Program-made: the position numbers and the translations under genes
Source: Acidobacteriaceae bacterium
GTDB taxonomy: Bacteria > Acidobacteriota > Terriglobia > Terriglobales > Acidobacteriaceae
Assembly (NCBI GenBank): GCA_025462735.1
Contig: JAOAPC010000018.1
Span: 124,001 to 188,000, forward strand
Length of the DNA: 64,000 nucleotides
Direction of reading: 5' to 3'
The notes under the pieces: model-generated
Told to the model about the DNA's origin: nothing
The model's database searches: none
What the model saw: the letters and a program-made list of their open reading frames with translations, nothing else
Shown: positions 1 through 10,110 of the stretch, piece after piece
Numbering within the stretch: position 1 is the stretch's first letter
Layout: every line of letters starts with the position of its first letter

Positions 1-1207
1 TGCTGACCACATCCATGATGTAAATGTCCTGGGCTCCCGGCGCGCCCGGGCCGTAATGGCGCATCCACGAAAAAACCAGGAACTGGCCATTGGGTGACCA
101 CGAGGGCGATACCGCATAGCCCTGATCGGTCATTTGCTGCACGTTCGTTCCATCGGATTCCATGATGTATATCTGCGGCAAACCAGTGCGCCCGCTGACC
201 CATGCGATCTGCGAACCTGTCTTGCGGTTCCATACCGGAGAGACATCAGGGCCTTTGGAAGTAGTAATCCGGTGGAGGTTTCCGCCGGACTGATCGATGA
301 CGTAAATCTCGGGATCGCCGGAACGGGAAGAAGAGAAAGCCACCCTCACGCCGTCTGGCGCCCAGCCGGGAGAGAGATTGGTTCCACTAAAACGTGGAAA
401 CGAGACCAGCCGGTTCAGATCGAAGGAAAACATCCGGATTTCCCATCCTGATCCGGTAAATGAACTGAAGGCCAGCCGCGAACCATCCGGCGAAACGTGC
501 GGCGAAAGCGAGATCGAGCCCAGCGTCGTAATGGGATGTTGGTTGGCGCCGTCGTAATCCATGGCCCAAATTTCTTTGTGCCCACTGCGCGAGCTCACGA
601 AATAGATTTGCGTCTCGGCAATGCCATTAATTCCTCCGCCGAGCCGCAAAATAATTTCGTCGGCGAATTTGTGCGCGATTACGCGTACGGCTTGAGTGGT
701 TGCAGCATCGGTGTATTGCTTCCCAAGTACCTGGGGTGAAGCGGCATTCTTGACGTCGTATAACCAGCCCTGAACCGTGACGCTATTTCCGGTGGCGCCG
801 AGGTTCCCAAATACCAGCATGGCTGCGCTCGGTGGGGCAGCGCTCCAACTCTCGAATTTTACGTCTGCCGGGGCGCCGATTGTGCCGAGCGGATAGAAGC
901 TCTTTGAAACCATGTCGAAAATGCCGGCATTGTCCAAGTCATTCCACAGCGTGTCGTTGAAAGTCTTGAGCAGCTCGGTGTTTTGCGGTTGTTGGCTGGA
1001 AGCTTTGAAATCGGGGACCGCAATGCGGATTTTCTGCACCGCCAAACCGACGCCGCCCTTGACCCAATCCTGTGCCGAACTCAGGGCCGAGCACAGCAAT
1101 ACAATTGCCAGAATCGCTACGGTTCGAAATCCCAGAGCTGCCAGGACCACGTGACGAGGCTTGCTCACCCACGTCGCTTGCTCACAATTCAAATGGTGTG
1201 CACTCAT
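1..1207 (-). CDS. tolB: Tol-Pal system protein TolB (3' end beyond window edge)
   Basis: Periplasmic beta-propeller protein of the Tol-Pal envelope system, which helps outer-membrane constriction and integrity. The reading frame is open to base 1, so the C-terminus is missing. An ATG at 1207 begins the frame; a GTG at 1168 is an alternative. A hydrophobic signal (AILAIVLLCSALSSAQ) is followed by the TolB N-terminal domain (KIRIAVPDFKA) and then TolB/WD40-like blades with repeated motifs such as YFVSSRSGHKEIW, VSPDGSRLAFSS, GDPEIYVID and SPSWSPNGQFLVFS. It lies 28 bp downstream of the tolA-like gene in the same orientation, as in classical tol clusters; a pal gene would be expected beyond the left edge. 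Confidence 0.88.
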   Translation of the reverse strand, partial: MSAHHLNCEQATWVSKPRHVVLAALGFRTVAILAIVLLCSALSSAQDWVKGGVGLAVQKIRIAVPDFKASSQQPQNTELLKTFNDTLWNDLDNAGIFDMVSKSFYPLGTIGAPADVKFESWSAAPPSAAMLVFGNLGATGNSVTVQGWLYDVKNAASPQVLGKQYTDAATTQAVRVIAHKFADEIILRLGGGINGIAETQIYFVSSRSGHKEIWAMDYDGANQHPITTLGSISLSPHVSPDGSRLAFSSFTGSGWEIRMFSFDLNRLVSFPRFSGTNLSPGWAPDGVRVAFSSSRSGDPEIYVIDQSGGNLHRITTSKGPDVSPVWNRKTGSQIAWVSGRTGLPQIYIMESDGTNVQQMTDQGYAVSPSWSPNGQFLVFSWMRHYGPGAPGAQDIYIMDVVS

Positions 1208-1235
1208 AAATTTCAATGAAGAACTCTCTGGGTAC

Positions 1236-2021
1236 TTAACGTTTGTTGTAATCGAAATACCATTCAACTGAAAGTTTGCTGCCCGCGTAATCTGCAGGAA
1301 GAGGGCCGAAAGTATCAATGCGCTGAATAGCGCGTACTGCGGACACATCCAAAGACGGTATGCCACTGGACTGCTCGACATGTGCATTCGTGGGCCGGCC
1401 ATCGCGCAAAATGTCGAAGACTATATACACGCGAGGCGCTTGTGTGATTCGGCGATCCACTTCATACGCCAGCCAGCTCTGTTGCGTTTTCTGCTGGATG
1501 ATCTGAACGTACCAGCCGTAGCGCGCTCCAAAATCCCCGGCTGTGCCGGTAAATCCGATTCCGCCTGTCGCAGCGCCAGCATTAAACGATTTCGCTGGGC
1601 CACCCTCCCCGAAGGGAACAACATTGCTGGCTTGCTCCTGCGGCTCAGACTGCGGTTGGCGCCGCGTCTCGGTTGGCTGGCGGGCCGGTTTCTTCTTCGC
1701 ATTCTTCTCGGGGATCGGAATCGCTTGGGGTTCTTCGACTGCAGGTTTGGGCTGCGATTTCGAGACCCCCTTTGATTCTGTGGCCAGCACACTTTGTGTT
1801 TGTACGGGATTCGCTGGCAGAGGAACATTGCTGACCAGCGTTACTCCCATTGCGCTTCCGCCGCCACCGGCTCCCCAATTCGAGCCATGTCCTCCGGTCG
1901 CAATCCACGCGTAGAGAATGATTGCGACTGTGACGCCGACGTGCAGCGCCGCAGACCATGCCAGGTTGTGACCCCAGCGCTCGTGCTCAAAGAAAATCTC
2001 ACCGGTTGCCATGGGTTTCAA
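1236..2021 (-). CDS. TolA/TonB-type energy transducer with C-terminal TonB domain
   Basis: Predicted inner-membrane anchored protein that spans the periplasm and transmits force from a TolQR/ExbBD motor. It has one membrane segment near residues 21-43, then a Gly-rich stretch, a Pro/Lys/Glu-rich linker (about 85-135) and a C-terminal TonB/TolA-like domain (about 165-258) with PRVYIVFDILRDG and the ending VEWYFDYNKR. The start overlaps the end of tolR by 23 bp; an in-frame ATG at 2012 is an alternative. Position between tolR and tolB argues for the TolA role, although the C-terminal fold resembles the TonB family more than enterobacterial TolA. Confidence 0.82.
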   Translation of the reverse strand: MKPMATGEIFFEHERWGHNLAWSAALHVGVTVAIILYAWIATGGHGSNWGAGGGGSAMGVTLVSNVPLPANPVQTQSVLATESKGVSKSQPKPAVEEPQAIPIPEKNAKKKPARQPTETRRQPQSEPQEQASNVVPFGEGGPAKSFNAGAATGGIGFTGTAGDFGARYGWYVQIIQQKTQQSWLAYEVDRRITQAPRVYIVFDILRDGRPTNAHVEQSSGIPSLDVSAVRAIQRIDTFGPLPADYAGSKLSVEWYFDYNKR

Positions 2022-2424
2022 TCGGCTGGGTCACGATGCTGACACTGGTGATTCCCGACTGCTTCACCGCATCCATGACCGTGGCAAAGGCTCCAAAGGG
2101 CACGTCTTCATCGGCGCGCAGGAAAATCGACTGGTGCTGTGGATCACGGATTTTCTGCCGCAGCTTCGCCCCAATCTCGTTGATGTTGACTGGATCGTTT
2201 CCCAGAAAGACCCGCTGCTGCTTATTAATACTGATCACCAATCTCTCTTCGGTGATCTCTTTTACGGTGCGGGTCTTTGGCACGGCAACTTCAATCCCTG
2301 ACTGCAGCACCGGGGCGGTGACCATGAAGATGATCAGCAGCACCAACACCACGTCCACGAGCGGAGTTATGTTGATGTCGGCGAGAGCAATCTGTGTTCG
2401 CCCGTTCGAAGCGGTGAACGCCAT
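1999..2424 (-). CDS. tolR: Biopolymer transporter ExbD/TolR
   Basis: Motor component that works with TolQ/ExbB and couples the proton gradient to envelope movements. The 141-residue protein has the family architecture: a short cytoplasmic tail, INITPLVDVVLVLLIIFMV as the single membrane helix (about 20-38) with the conserved proton-carrying Asp at about 24, and a periplasmic domain. The start codon shares one base with the tolQ stop (TAATG), which indicates translational coupling. ExbD and TolR cannot be separated by sequence alone; the tolB neighbour favours TolR. Confidence 0.9.
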   Translation of the reverse strand: MAFTASNGRTQIALADINITPLVDVVLVLLIIFMVTAPVLQSGIEVAVPKTRTVKEITEERLVISINKQQRVFLGNDPVNINEIGAKLRQKIRDPQHQSIFLRADEDVPFGAFATVMDAVKQSGITSVSIVTQPIETHGNR

Positions 2425-3137
2425 TAACGCCGAACCTCCTCTGCAACGCGTGATGCCGCAGGCTGGCGTTCAACGGCATTCAACATTTCCAGGGAGAAGT
2501 CATCGCAACGCGCCGCGAAATCGCGAATCGAACCGCCAATCAGGTTGTAAGCGATGACCGCCGGGATCGCGACCACCAATCCGCCTGCGGTGGTGATCAG
2601 GGCTTCCGATATGCCGGGCGCTACTGCGCGCAATGTGGCTTGTCCGCTGGTTCCGAGCCCATGGAACGCGTCTATGATTCCCCAGACCGTGCCAAACAGA
2701 CCTATGAATGGCGTAACCGCGCCGGTAATTGCGAGCCATGGAACATTGCGTTCAAATCGAGTCATTTCTTCGGAAGACGCGATCTGCATGGCGCGCTGGA
2801 CTGCCAATGGGTTTCTTAACGAGCCGCTGGACCCAACCTGGCGCTCGAATTCCTTGAATCCCGACTGAAAGACGCCCACCAAGGGGCTCGGACGGAACTG
2901 CTCGGAAACGCTGCTCATGTCCTGCAATCGCTGCGCCCGGCGGAATGCGCGTAAAAACCGGCCGCTCTGCACACGCGCACGCTTAATTACGTTCCACTTG
3001 GACAGGATGATTGACCAGGAAACCAAACTGAAGGCCAGTAGGATTACCAGCACAGCCTGTGCTACGGGCCCGGTTTCGCGAACCAGATCAACGATGTCGC
3101 TGCCGGCAAAAAGAGCAAGGAAGGGATACAGATGCAT
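2424..3137 (-). CDS. tolQ: MotA/TolQ/ExbB proton channel family protein
   Basis: Inner-membrane proton channel of the Tol motor. The 237-residue length is normal for the family. There are three membrane segments, at about 25-46, 135-160 and 177-200; the last two have the typical glycine-rich GAVTPFIGLFGTVWGI and TTAGGLVVAIPAVIAYN patterns. It is the first gene of the minus-strand tolQ-tolR-tolA-tolB run, with about 260 bp of non-coding sequence upstream shared with the divergent phosphatase gene, so the promoter is probably there. Confidence 0.92.
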   Translation of the reverse strand: MHLYPFLALFAGSDIVDLVRETGPVAQAVLVILLAFSLVSWSIILSKWNVIKRARVQSGRFLRAFRRAQRLQDMSSVSEQFRPSPLVGVFQSGFKEFERQVGSSGSLRNPLAVQRAMQIASSEEMTRFERNVPWLAITGAVTPFIGLFGTVWGIIDAFHGLGTSGQATLRAVAPGISEALITTAGGLVVAIPAVIAYNLIGGSIRDFAARCDDFSLEMLNAVERQPAASRVAEEVRR

Positions 3138-3396
3138 GATTTTTTAGGGAAACACCAGTGCTCGATTATAGACCAAGGATTTCGGTGAATTCCGTGGACG
3201 TATTCAATCCATCACTGTGAAAAGTGCAAAAGTGGCCGGAATCGCCCGGCCGCGGTTATCTTAAGGCCGGTTGAATTGATAATTCAGGAGCTCAGATCAG
3301 AGTTCCTCGACGCCGGTTGCTTTCTCCACCTCCAACGGCCCCTCTTTCCGCCTGACCAATTTGCTGGCATTATGCTTGTACTTGGGCTATGTCGCA

Positions 3397-5037
3397 ATGC
3401 GCGCTGAATCCACCACCATCTCTGGCGTCGGTTCCGGGATTTTTCCCAGCCTGATTTTCGTCCATGGACCTGAACAGAAGACGCTTCATATAGATCACAC
3501 GCCCTTTACCGTCGGTCGCAAAATGGACAAGGACCTGGTGATCGCCGATCCCCGCGTCTCTCGTGATCACGCCCTGCTCATTTCCGAGAATGGCAAATTT
3601 TTTGTTGAGGACCAGGGAAGCAAGCACGGCACCTTCGTCAACGGGGAGCGTGTAGATCGCAAGCAATTGGAACCCAATGATCGGCTTGAGTTTGGCGCTC
3701 GTGACACGATCTATGCGGTGTTTCACCCGCAGCACCTCACTTCGAACACGGCGCGGGATTTTCTCAGCCAGATTTCCGAAATCACCGACCTCGAAAAACT
3801 CACCATATTTCTTGAAGCGGCACGCAAGCTGAACACGACTGGCGTGCTGGACGAAATCCTGCTCACCCTGCTTGACGTAACCCTGAAGCTTGCCTGCGCC
3901 GAGCGTGGATATGTCTTCCTCAAGGACAAAGACGGCACCCTCAAACTGGCTGCCGGGCGTAACTCCAAAGGCGAATTGTTGCTCGACGACACCACCATTT
4001 CGCACTCCATTCTTGAGGACGCTCTGCGTTCGAATTCCGAATTTCTCCTGACCGATACCAGTCGTTCCCTTGACCTTGCGGGACGCCAAAGCATCGTCGC
4101 CTACGACTTGCGTACCGTAATTTGCATTCCGTTGCGCAAGCTGCAGGTACAAACCCGCAGTCGCGGCGCCGACGAAGCAGCACCTACCGGAGAAGTCCTC
4201 GGCGCGCTATACGTGGATTCACGTTTCGCCTCGCGCGACATATCAAAAGTGAGCGGTGACATCCTGCATGTGGTGGCTAGGGAAGCGGCGTCGCTGATCG
4301 AAAATGCGCGACTGGTGCAGGCCGAAGAAGAATCGCGGCGCTATCGGCAGGAATTGGCAATCGCAGCTTCAATCCAGCAGAGCCTTATGGCCGTGACCAT
4401 CCCCGAAGTTTCGTTCGCGCGACTATACCCCAGGAATCTTTCCTGCAAGGAAATCGGTGGCGACTTCTACGACGCTGTGAACACGGATGAAGGACTGGCG
4501 GTCGTGCTCGCCGACGTCGCCGGCAAAGGCGTCTCCGCTGCCCTCTTAGCATCGACCCTGCAGGGAATGATCAACTCTCAGTTGACCGCCGGAATGCCTC
4601 TAACGGAAATCGTAGCTTCCGCTAATCGCTTTCTCACCAGCAAACGTATCGGTGAAAAATATGCCACCCTGATCATCGCCCGCCTGCGGCGGGACGGCGA
4701 ACTGGAATACGTCAACTGCGGGCACGTGCCCCCGCTACTGATTTGCAAGAACGAAGTCCTACGTCCTGCTCACGGCAACTTGCCTGTGGGTCTGCTGGCG
4801 GATGCGAGCTACGAAAGCGATCACTACAGTTTGCACTCCGGCGATCGCGTAGTCTTAGTCACCGACGGCGTGACTGAAGCCGAAAACGCTGCCGGCGAGT
4901 TTTTCGACAATGAGCGGCTCGAAGCTACCGCGAAAGAAGGTGGCCGCGATGAAATTCTGAATGCTGTTTCTGAATTCTGCGGCAGTACACCGCTCACCGA
5001 CGATTGCACCGTGGTCGAGATGGTGTTTTCAGGTTAA
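3397..5037 (+). CDS. FHA-GAF-SpoIIE (PP2C-type) serine phosphatase
   Basis: Predicted cytoplasmic signalling phosphatase. The N-terminal FHA domain (about residues 25-105) has GRKMDKDLVI, SRDHALL and SKHGTFVNGERV, for binding phosphothreonine. A GAF domain follows (about 130-300), and then a SpoIIE/RsbU-type phosphatase domain (about 325-545) with GGDFYD, VLADVAGKGVSAALLAS and VTDGVTEAEN, which carry the metal-binding acidic residues. This arrangement is typical of partner-switching or Ser/Thr kinase counter-acting phosphatases. I prefer the ATG at 3397; an in-frame TTG at 3361 would add 12 residues. No anti-sigma factor or kinase gene is adjacent, so the substrate is unknown. Confidence 0.85.
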   Translation: MRAESTTISGVGSGIFPSLIFVHGPEQKTLHIDHTPFTVGRKMDKDLVIADPRVSRDHALLISENGKFFVEDQGSKHGTFVNGERVDRKQLEPNDRLEFGARDTIYAVFHPQHLTSNTARDFLSQISEITDLEKLTIFLEAARKLNTTGVLDEILLTLLDVTLKLACAERGYVFLKDKDGTLKLAAGRNSKGELLLDDTTISHSILEDALRSNSEFLLTDTSRSLDLAGRQSIVAYDLRTVICIPLRKLQVQTRSRGADEAAPTGEVLGALYVDSRFASRDISKVSGDILHVVAREAASLIENARLVQAEEESRRYRQELAIAASIQQSLMAVTIPEVSFARLYPRNLSCKEIGGDFYDAVNTDEGLAVVLADVAGKGVSAALLASTLQGMINSQLTAGMPLTEIVASANRFLTSKRIGEKYATLIIARLRRDGELEYVNCGHVPPLLICKNEVLRPAHGNLPVGLLADASYESDHYSLHSGDRVVLVTDGVTEAENAAGEFFDNERLEATAKEGGRDEILNAVSEFCGSTPLTDDCTVVEMVFSG

Positions 5038-5086
5038 AAATATTCCGTTCTGGATCTAGAAATTAGCGTTTCGCGGAGGCATGCGA

Positions 5087-6532
5087 ATGCGATCTGCTCT
5101 TTTCGTTGTCCTAATACTTCTCGTCAAATCCGGCTCTGGGCAGGCCGTTTCACCGAGTGCGCCTGGCGCCACGGTGAGCTGGCGCGTATCGTGGGCTATT
5201 CCATGATCAGTGGTGGCGCCTCAAATTTTCTTGAGACTCTCACCGACAGAATCGGGGGCCGAATCACAGGCAGCGCTGAATCACGTGCGACGGCTGATCT
5301 AATTCTGAAAAGCTTAAAGGATGCGGGTTTCGAAAACGCGCATTTCGAGGAGTTCGAAATTAATCCCGGGTGGCAACATGGACGCAACCGGGGAAGTAAT
5401 CAGTCCTGTGCGCCGGGCTCTATATATCGCGTCTTATGGATGGGCGCCGGGAACTCAGGGCGCGGTTGAAGTTCCAGTCGCAGACATTGCCGCAACTGGT
5501 GATGGACACTCGCCCTTGCCTGGTCGCGTCCGTGGCGCGGCGGTGCTAGTGGATTTGGCAAGCAATCTCCTTTCGACTAATTACGTTGCAACTCGGCATC
5601 TGCTTGCGCGGCAGTTAGCGAATGCCAGGGCCGCGGCAATGTTCATAGTCTCCGACAAACCCGACCGCATGCTGTACACCTCAGCGTTCCTGATTTATCC
5701 GCGAGGCCCACTGCCCATAATTTCCATCGCCAAAGAGGATGCCGCCTTTCTTCGGCGCTTGCTCACCCATGGTCCCGTAACCATTCGTCTAGATGTGCAG
5801 AATTCCTTCAGCAGCGGCCCTGTTCCGGAGCGGAATGTGGTTGCGGACCTGGTAGGTTCCGATCCGAACGAAATGGTATTGCTCACTGCCCACTTTGATT
5901 CGTGGGATCCGGCCCAAGGCGCTAACGACAATGGCGCAGAAGTCGCAACCGTTCTCGAAGCCGCGCGAATCCTGAAGTTGCTAAAAATCCGGCCCCGGCA
6001 CACCATTCGCTTCGTCTTCTTTTCGGGAGAGGAGCAGTCAGACCTGGGTTCGCGCGCCTATGTAGCGCGGCACAAGCAAGAGTTGGATAACATTCGCGCG
6101 GTGCTCAATAGCGACGCCGGAGTGCAAGCCCCGCTCGGCTTTAAACTGTACGGTCGCACGGACCTTGAAGTCAGCACTCGGAAACTGCTGTCGCCTCTCG
6201 CTCCGCTCGGCGCTGATCGTGTGTTCACGGATGCAGACTTCGATTCCGACGAGGAATCATTCATGGTGGTCGGTGTGCCTGCATACTCGCTGGCGGTTGA
6301 GCCCGAAGATTATTACGCGCGGCACCACACCATCGTGGACACCTTCGAACGAGTTGATCCTCGCATGCTGAGTCTGCATACGGCTGTGCTGGCGGCCGCT
6401 GGCTATACGTTCGCCAATTCAGAAGAGCGTCCCGGACGCAGGCTCGTACCATCCGAGGTTAAGGAGCTACTGCACCGGACCGGCTTAGAGGCACTGTATG
6501 AGTTGGACTATCCCGACGCGAAGCCGTACTAG
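5087..6532 (+). pseudogene. M28-family Zn metallopeptidase, interrupted by two frameshifts
   Basis: Secreted aminopeptidase-like gene of family M28 in three reading-frame pieces. A GGAGG site and the ATG at 5087 begin a signal peptide (RSALFVVLILLVKSGSGQA) whose frame stops near 5204. The N-terminal domain (ARIVGYSM, NFLETLTDRIGGRITGS) continues in a different frame from about 5176. That frame is left at about 5375-5385, and the rest reads to 6532 in the original frame. The catalytic half is intact: AHFDSWD, GANDNGAE, FFSGEEQSDLGS and ARHHTIVDT supply the His/Asp/Glu/Glu/His zinc ligands. It could be a decaying gene or an assembly error; the 403-residue C-terminal frame alone lacks a signal peptide. 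Confidence 0.75.
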
Positions 6533-6551
6533 AGCGCAGTGCTAGGCACAG

Positions 6552-7973
6552 TTAATTTTCCTGCTTAACTTCGTCCGGAGCGGGCACCATATTTTCCGCC
6601 AGGGGGAGGCGGAACCAGAAGACGGATCCGTGGCCCAGTTCGCTGTTTACCCCGATGCGCCCTCCGTGATTCAGAACAATATGCTTAACAATCGCGAGAC
6701 CCAGCCCGGTGCCGCCAGCTTCCCGGGAACGGGCTTTATCCACCCGATAAAAACGCTCAAATAACCTGGGCAAATGTTCGGATGGAATCCCAGGGCCGAA
6801 GTCGCGAACATAGAACTCCAGTTCACCATTGCGCTCAATTGCGCCGATCTCAATTTTTTTGTTGCCCGAAGCGTATTTCAGAGCATTGTCGATCAAATTC
6901 GCGAACACCTGATGGATTGCCTCTTTATCGGCCAGCACCTCGAAGTCCCGTGACTCCGCAATCTCGATCGTCACTCCCCGGTTTCTCGACATTTCACTGA
7001 AAGAAGCCTGGGCATCCCGTAGCAGTTCGTTGGCGGAGACAGGTGCTTCCTGCAGTCGGTCCTCACCCGATTCGACGCGAGCCAGCGTCAGCAGATCATC
7101 TGTGAGCCGGCTCATACGTTGCGCATTGCGGCGAATGATTTCCAGAAACTCACGGGCCTTGGGATCAAAGGACTCGTCCAGCAGTGTTTCCGTGTATCCC
7201 AACAGGGAAGTAAGCGGGGTGCGTAGTTCATGCGAAACGTTGGCGATGAAATCGCGGCGAGTGCGCTCGACGCGCGCAATTGCGGTGTTGTCACGAAGCA
7301 CGCAGACTGCGCCTCCGTCCGGCAATGGCGCAGAAGTCATGCCGAACGTACGGCCTGGAGTAACTGAGAAGAGAGTTACGCTCTGCGGATTTTGCTGCTC
7401 CAAAACATCGCCAACAACTCGCAGAAAGTCGGGATCGCGTACCGCCCTTACCAGTGGCGTCCCAACCGAAATGGAGCTGGCCGCCAGGCGCTTCATTGCG
7501 CCGTTGAACCACACCACTTCCCGCTTTGGCGAAACTGCTACTACCGCGTCTTCCATGCTGTTGAGCAAGGTTTCGAGCTGCTGTCGGCTGTTCTCCAGGT
7601 TGCGAAAGTTCAACTCCAAACGGCGCGCGGTCTTATCAAGCATCACCGCCAAACTCGCGATTTCATCACTGCCAGATTCGGGCAGGCGCGCTGACAGCTT
7701 CCCGTCGGCAATCTCTTGCGCGAAAGCCACCATCCTGCGCAGACGGCGTGCGACGCTTTCTGCGCCGATCAGGGCAATAACAAATCCAGCAAGTAGGGAA
7801 ATCGCCAAGGCTTCTGTTAGCCCAGTTTGCAGATCGCGCCGGAGGTTGACGGCGGTAACAGATTGCGGTGTTGCTTCCCAACTTCGCCGCATCAACAGCT
7901 CCATCGCAGCCGTTGAGATTCCAACCACCAAGGCGATCAGAAGAAAAAATTTCACGAACAACCGCTTTGTCAC
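6552..7973 (-). CDS. phoR: Phosphate-regulon sensor histidine kinase PhoR
   Basis: Membrane sensor kinase that phosphorylates PhoB when phosphate is scarce. Two membrane segments (about 7-25 and 56-70) are followed by a HAMP domain (about 72-122), a PAS domain (about 130-235), a HisKA domain with the phosphoacceptor His248 in IANVSHELRTPLTSL, and a HATPase domain with NLIDNALKYA (N box), DFGPGIP (G1) and GGTGLGLAI (G2). The start overlaps the phoB stop by 4 bp. It is the last gene of the pst-pho operon and is convergent with the M28 gene 20 bp away. Confidence 0.92.
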   Translation of the reverse strand: MTKRLFVKFFLLIALVVGISTAAMELLMRRSWEATPQSVTAVNLRRDLQTGLTEALAISLLAGFVIALIGAESVARRLRRMVAFAQEIADGKLSARLPESGSDEIASLAVMLDKTARRLELNFRNLENSRQQLETLLNSMEDAVVAVSPKREVVWFNGAMKRLAASSISVGTPLVRAVRDPDFLRVVGDVLEQQNPQSVTLFSVTPGRTFGMTSAPLPDGGAVCVLRDNTAIARVERTRRDFIANVSHELRTPLTSLLGYTETLLDESFDPKAREFLEIIRRNAQRMSRLTDDLLTLARVESGEDRLQEAPVSANELLRDAQASFSEMSRNRGVTIEIAESRDFEVLADKEAIHQVFANLIDNALKYASGNKKIEIGAIERNGELEFYVRDFGPGIPSEHLPRLFERFYRVDKARSREAGGTGLGLAIVKHIVLNHGGRIGVNSELGHGSVFWFRLPLAENMVPAPDEVKQEN

Positions 7974-8674
7974 TTACGGACCTCGAACATGTATCCTGCT
8001 CCGCGCGCGGTGTGAATATGGCGGGGCTTCTCAGGATCCCGTTCTATTTTCTCCCGCAGGCGACGGATGTAGACGTCAACAATGCGCGGGGTGACGAAAG
8101 CCGTCTCATGCCACACGGCGTCAAGCAGGCTCTTGCGTGTGAATACCCGCCCGGGGTGGGATGCGAGGAATTCGATCAGGCGAAATTCAGTGGCTGTAGT
8201 TACTGCTGGTTCATTGCGAACAGTGAGGCGCATGGCAGCGGTGTCGATCACAATGTCACCAGCGCGCACAATTTCTTTTTTCAACGGTTGCTCAAAGCGC
8301 CGCAGCACGGCCTTTACGCGAGCTACTACCTCTTTGGGGCTAAAAGGTTTTGTGATGTAGTCGTCAGCCCCAATTTCAAACCCCCGCAAGCGGTCGGATT
8401 CAGCAGTTCGCGCGGTCACGAACACAATCGGGATGCCGGCCAGGCCTGAATTGCTGCGGATCGACTTCGCTACATCCAACCCACTATTACCCGGCACCAT
8501 GATGTCCAGAATCACAAGCGCGGGCCGGCGCGCATGCATCTCGTCCAGAAACCCGGCGCTGGTCGGAAACCAGGAGACGCCATAGCCGGCCGGCTGTAGA
8601 TGATGCTTGAGCAGCCCTGCGATATCGGGATCGTCTTCGAGAATGAAAATTGCAGGGTTAATGGGTTGGGCCAT
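7970..8674 (-). CDS. phoB: Phosphate-regulon response regulator PhoB
   Basis: OmpR/PhoB-family transcription factor, 234 residues. The receiver domain has the acidic pocket (LEDDPD), phosphoacceptor Asp57 in VILDIMVPG, and the conserved Lys109 in YITKPF. The winged-helix DNA-binding domain (about 130-232) carries TEFRLIEFL, RVFTRKSLLDAVW and VDVYIRRLREKI. It starts 4 bp after phoU and overlaps phoR by 4 bp. It presumably activates this pst operon; I could not recognise a convincing Pho box upstream of pstS. Confidence 0.92.
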   Translation of the reverse strand: MAQPINPAIFILEDDPDIAGLLKHHLQPAGYGVSWFPTSAGFLDEMHARRPALVILDIMVPGNSGLDVAKSIRSNSGLAGIPIVFVTARTAESDRLRGFEIGADDYITKPFSPKEVVARVKAVLRRFEQPLKKEIVRAGDIVIDTAAMRLTVRNEPAVTTATEFRLIEFLASHPGRVFTRKSLLDAVWHETAFVTPRIVDVYIRRLREKIERDPEKPRHIHTARGAGYMFEVRK

Positions 8675-8678
8675 GCCC

Positions 8679-9356
8679 TCAGCTCCCCGCAGTTTGGTGC
8701 CCTGCCCCGTGCCTCACGTCCGCGCCCCGGATCCAGAAAATTACATCTTCTGCGATGTTCGTGGCATGGTCCGCAACACGCTCCAGATTCCGGGCGATGG
8801 AAAGAGCATCCAGCGCCTGCACGGCGCCGTTCGGTTGGGACTGCATGAAGCCGGAGAGAGTGGCAAAGGCTTCGTGGTTCATGCGGTCGATTTCATCGTC
8901 GGCCTCAAGCACGTGCCTTGCGAGCTCAGGATCACCTTCAATAAATGAACGGAGCGCGTCGCGGATCATGGCGCGGACGCGGGTTGCCATCGCAGGGATA
9001 TCGACCGGGAGTTCGGAAACCGGCAGTTCGATCATATTCATCACCCGCTGCACGATGTTGACCGCCTGATCGCCGATTCGCTCTAGGTCGGCATTGATTT
9101 TGATCACCGCGAGAATAAAACGCAGATCGATGGCCATGGGCTGCTGCATCGCCAGCAAATCGATGGCAAATTCATCGACTTCCCGCTCGGCCCGATTAAT
9201 CGCCGCCTCATTGGATATAACGCGCTGGCACAGCGATGGATCGCGCTGGGAATAGGCCTGTACAGCGAGGTCGATCGCCTGCTCGGCCATTCCCGCCATG
9301 GCTAGGATCCGGTGTTTGAGCTCGTCGAGCTCCTGGTGAAAACGAATTCGTGTCAT
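8679..9356 (-). CDS. phoU: Phosphate signalling complex protein PhoU
   Basis: Cytoplasmic regulator that links the PstSCAB transporter to PhoR and represses the Pho response when phosphate is plentiful. The 225-residue helical protein has two PhoU repeats (about 10-100 and 115-210) with the acidic metal-binding signatures [13 protein letters not shown] and [12 protein letters not shown]. Its start overlaps the pstB stop (ATGA). Confidence 0.93.
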   Translation of the reverse strand: MTRIRFHQELDELKHRILAMAGMAEQAIDLAVQAYSQRDPSLCQRVISNEAAINRAEREVDEFAIDLLAMQQPMAIDLRFILAVIKINADLERIGDQAVNIVQRVMNMIELPVSELPVDIPAMATRVRAMIRDALRSFIEGDPELARHVLEADDEIDRMNHEAFATLSGFMQSQPNGAVQALDALSIARNLERVADHATNIAEDVIFWIRGADVRHGAGHQTAGS

Positions 9357-10108
9357 CCAAACCTGCCGGTGATGTAATCTTCCGTTCGCTTGTCGGAGGG
9401 ATTAGTGAAAATTTTCTCCGTCTTGTCGAACTCAATCAGGTTGCCCATAAGAAAAAATCCGGTAAACTCTGCCACCCGCGAGGCCTGTTGCATATTATGA
9501 GTGACGATGACAATCGTGAGCTTCTGCTTCAACTCAAATATAAGGTCTTCAATTTTAGCCGTTGAGATAGGATCGAGTGCCGACGCCGGTTCGTCCATCA
9601 ACATCACCTCGGGGCTCACGGCCAGCGCGCGGGCGATGCACAGGCGCTGCTGCTGGCCCCCTGAGAGACTCGCTCCGGACTGCTTCTTGAGTATGTCTTT
9701 CACTTCGTCCCAAAGCGCTGCCTGCTGCAGGGAATGTTCGACAATATCATCGAGTATTTTGCGGTTATGTGTGCCGTTCAGTTTCAATCCGGCTGCCACA
9801 TTGTCATAGATCGTCATGGTGGGAAACGGATTTGGTTTTTGAAACACCATACCCACTCGTCGCCGCACATCAACCGCCGGCATTTCGTAGACGTCTACGC
9901 CTCCGACTCTCACTGTGCCTTCGGATTTAGCTTCCGGATTGGTCTCGTGCATGCGGTTCAAGCACCGGATAAAAGTGGACTTGCCGCACCCTGAAGGGCC
10001 TATGACTGCGGTTGCGTGCTTGGCTTCAACCGCCATATTGATGCCGTGCAGCGCCTCGGTTTTACCGAACCATGCTTTCAGATCGTGAACTTCGACCGCT
10101 GTGGCCAT
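9353..10108 (-). CDS. pstB: Phosphate ABC transporter ATP-binding protein PstB
   Basis: ATPase of the high-affinity phosphate importer. Walker A is GPSGCGKST, the ABC signature [15 protein letters not shown], Walker [14 protein letters not shown], and the switch His lies in [10 protein letters not shown]. The longer open frame reaches 10222 but would run through pstA; the ATG at 10108 gives [13 protein letters not shown], 251 residues, the usual length, starting 2 bp after the pstA stop. Confidence 0.94.
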   Translation of the reverse strand: MATAVEVHDLKAWFGKTEALHGINMAVEAKHATAVIGPSGCGKSTFIRCLNRMHETNPEAKSEGTVRVGGVDVYEMPAVDVRRRVGMVFQKPNPFPTMTIYDNVAAGLKLNGTHNRKILDDIVEHSLQQAALWDEVKDILKKQSGASLSGGQQQRLCIARALAVSPEVMLMDEPASALDPISTAKIEDLIFELKQKLTIVIVTHNMQQASRVAEFTGFFLMGNLIEFDKTEKIFTNPSDKRTEDYITGRFG

Positions 10109-10110
10109 AT

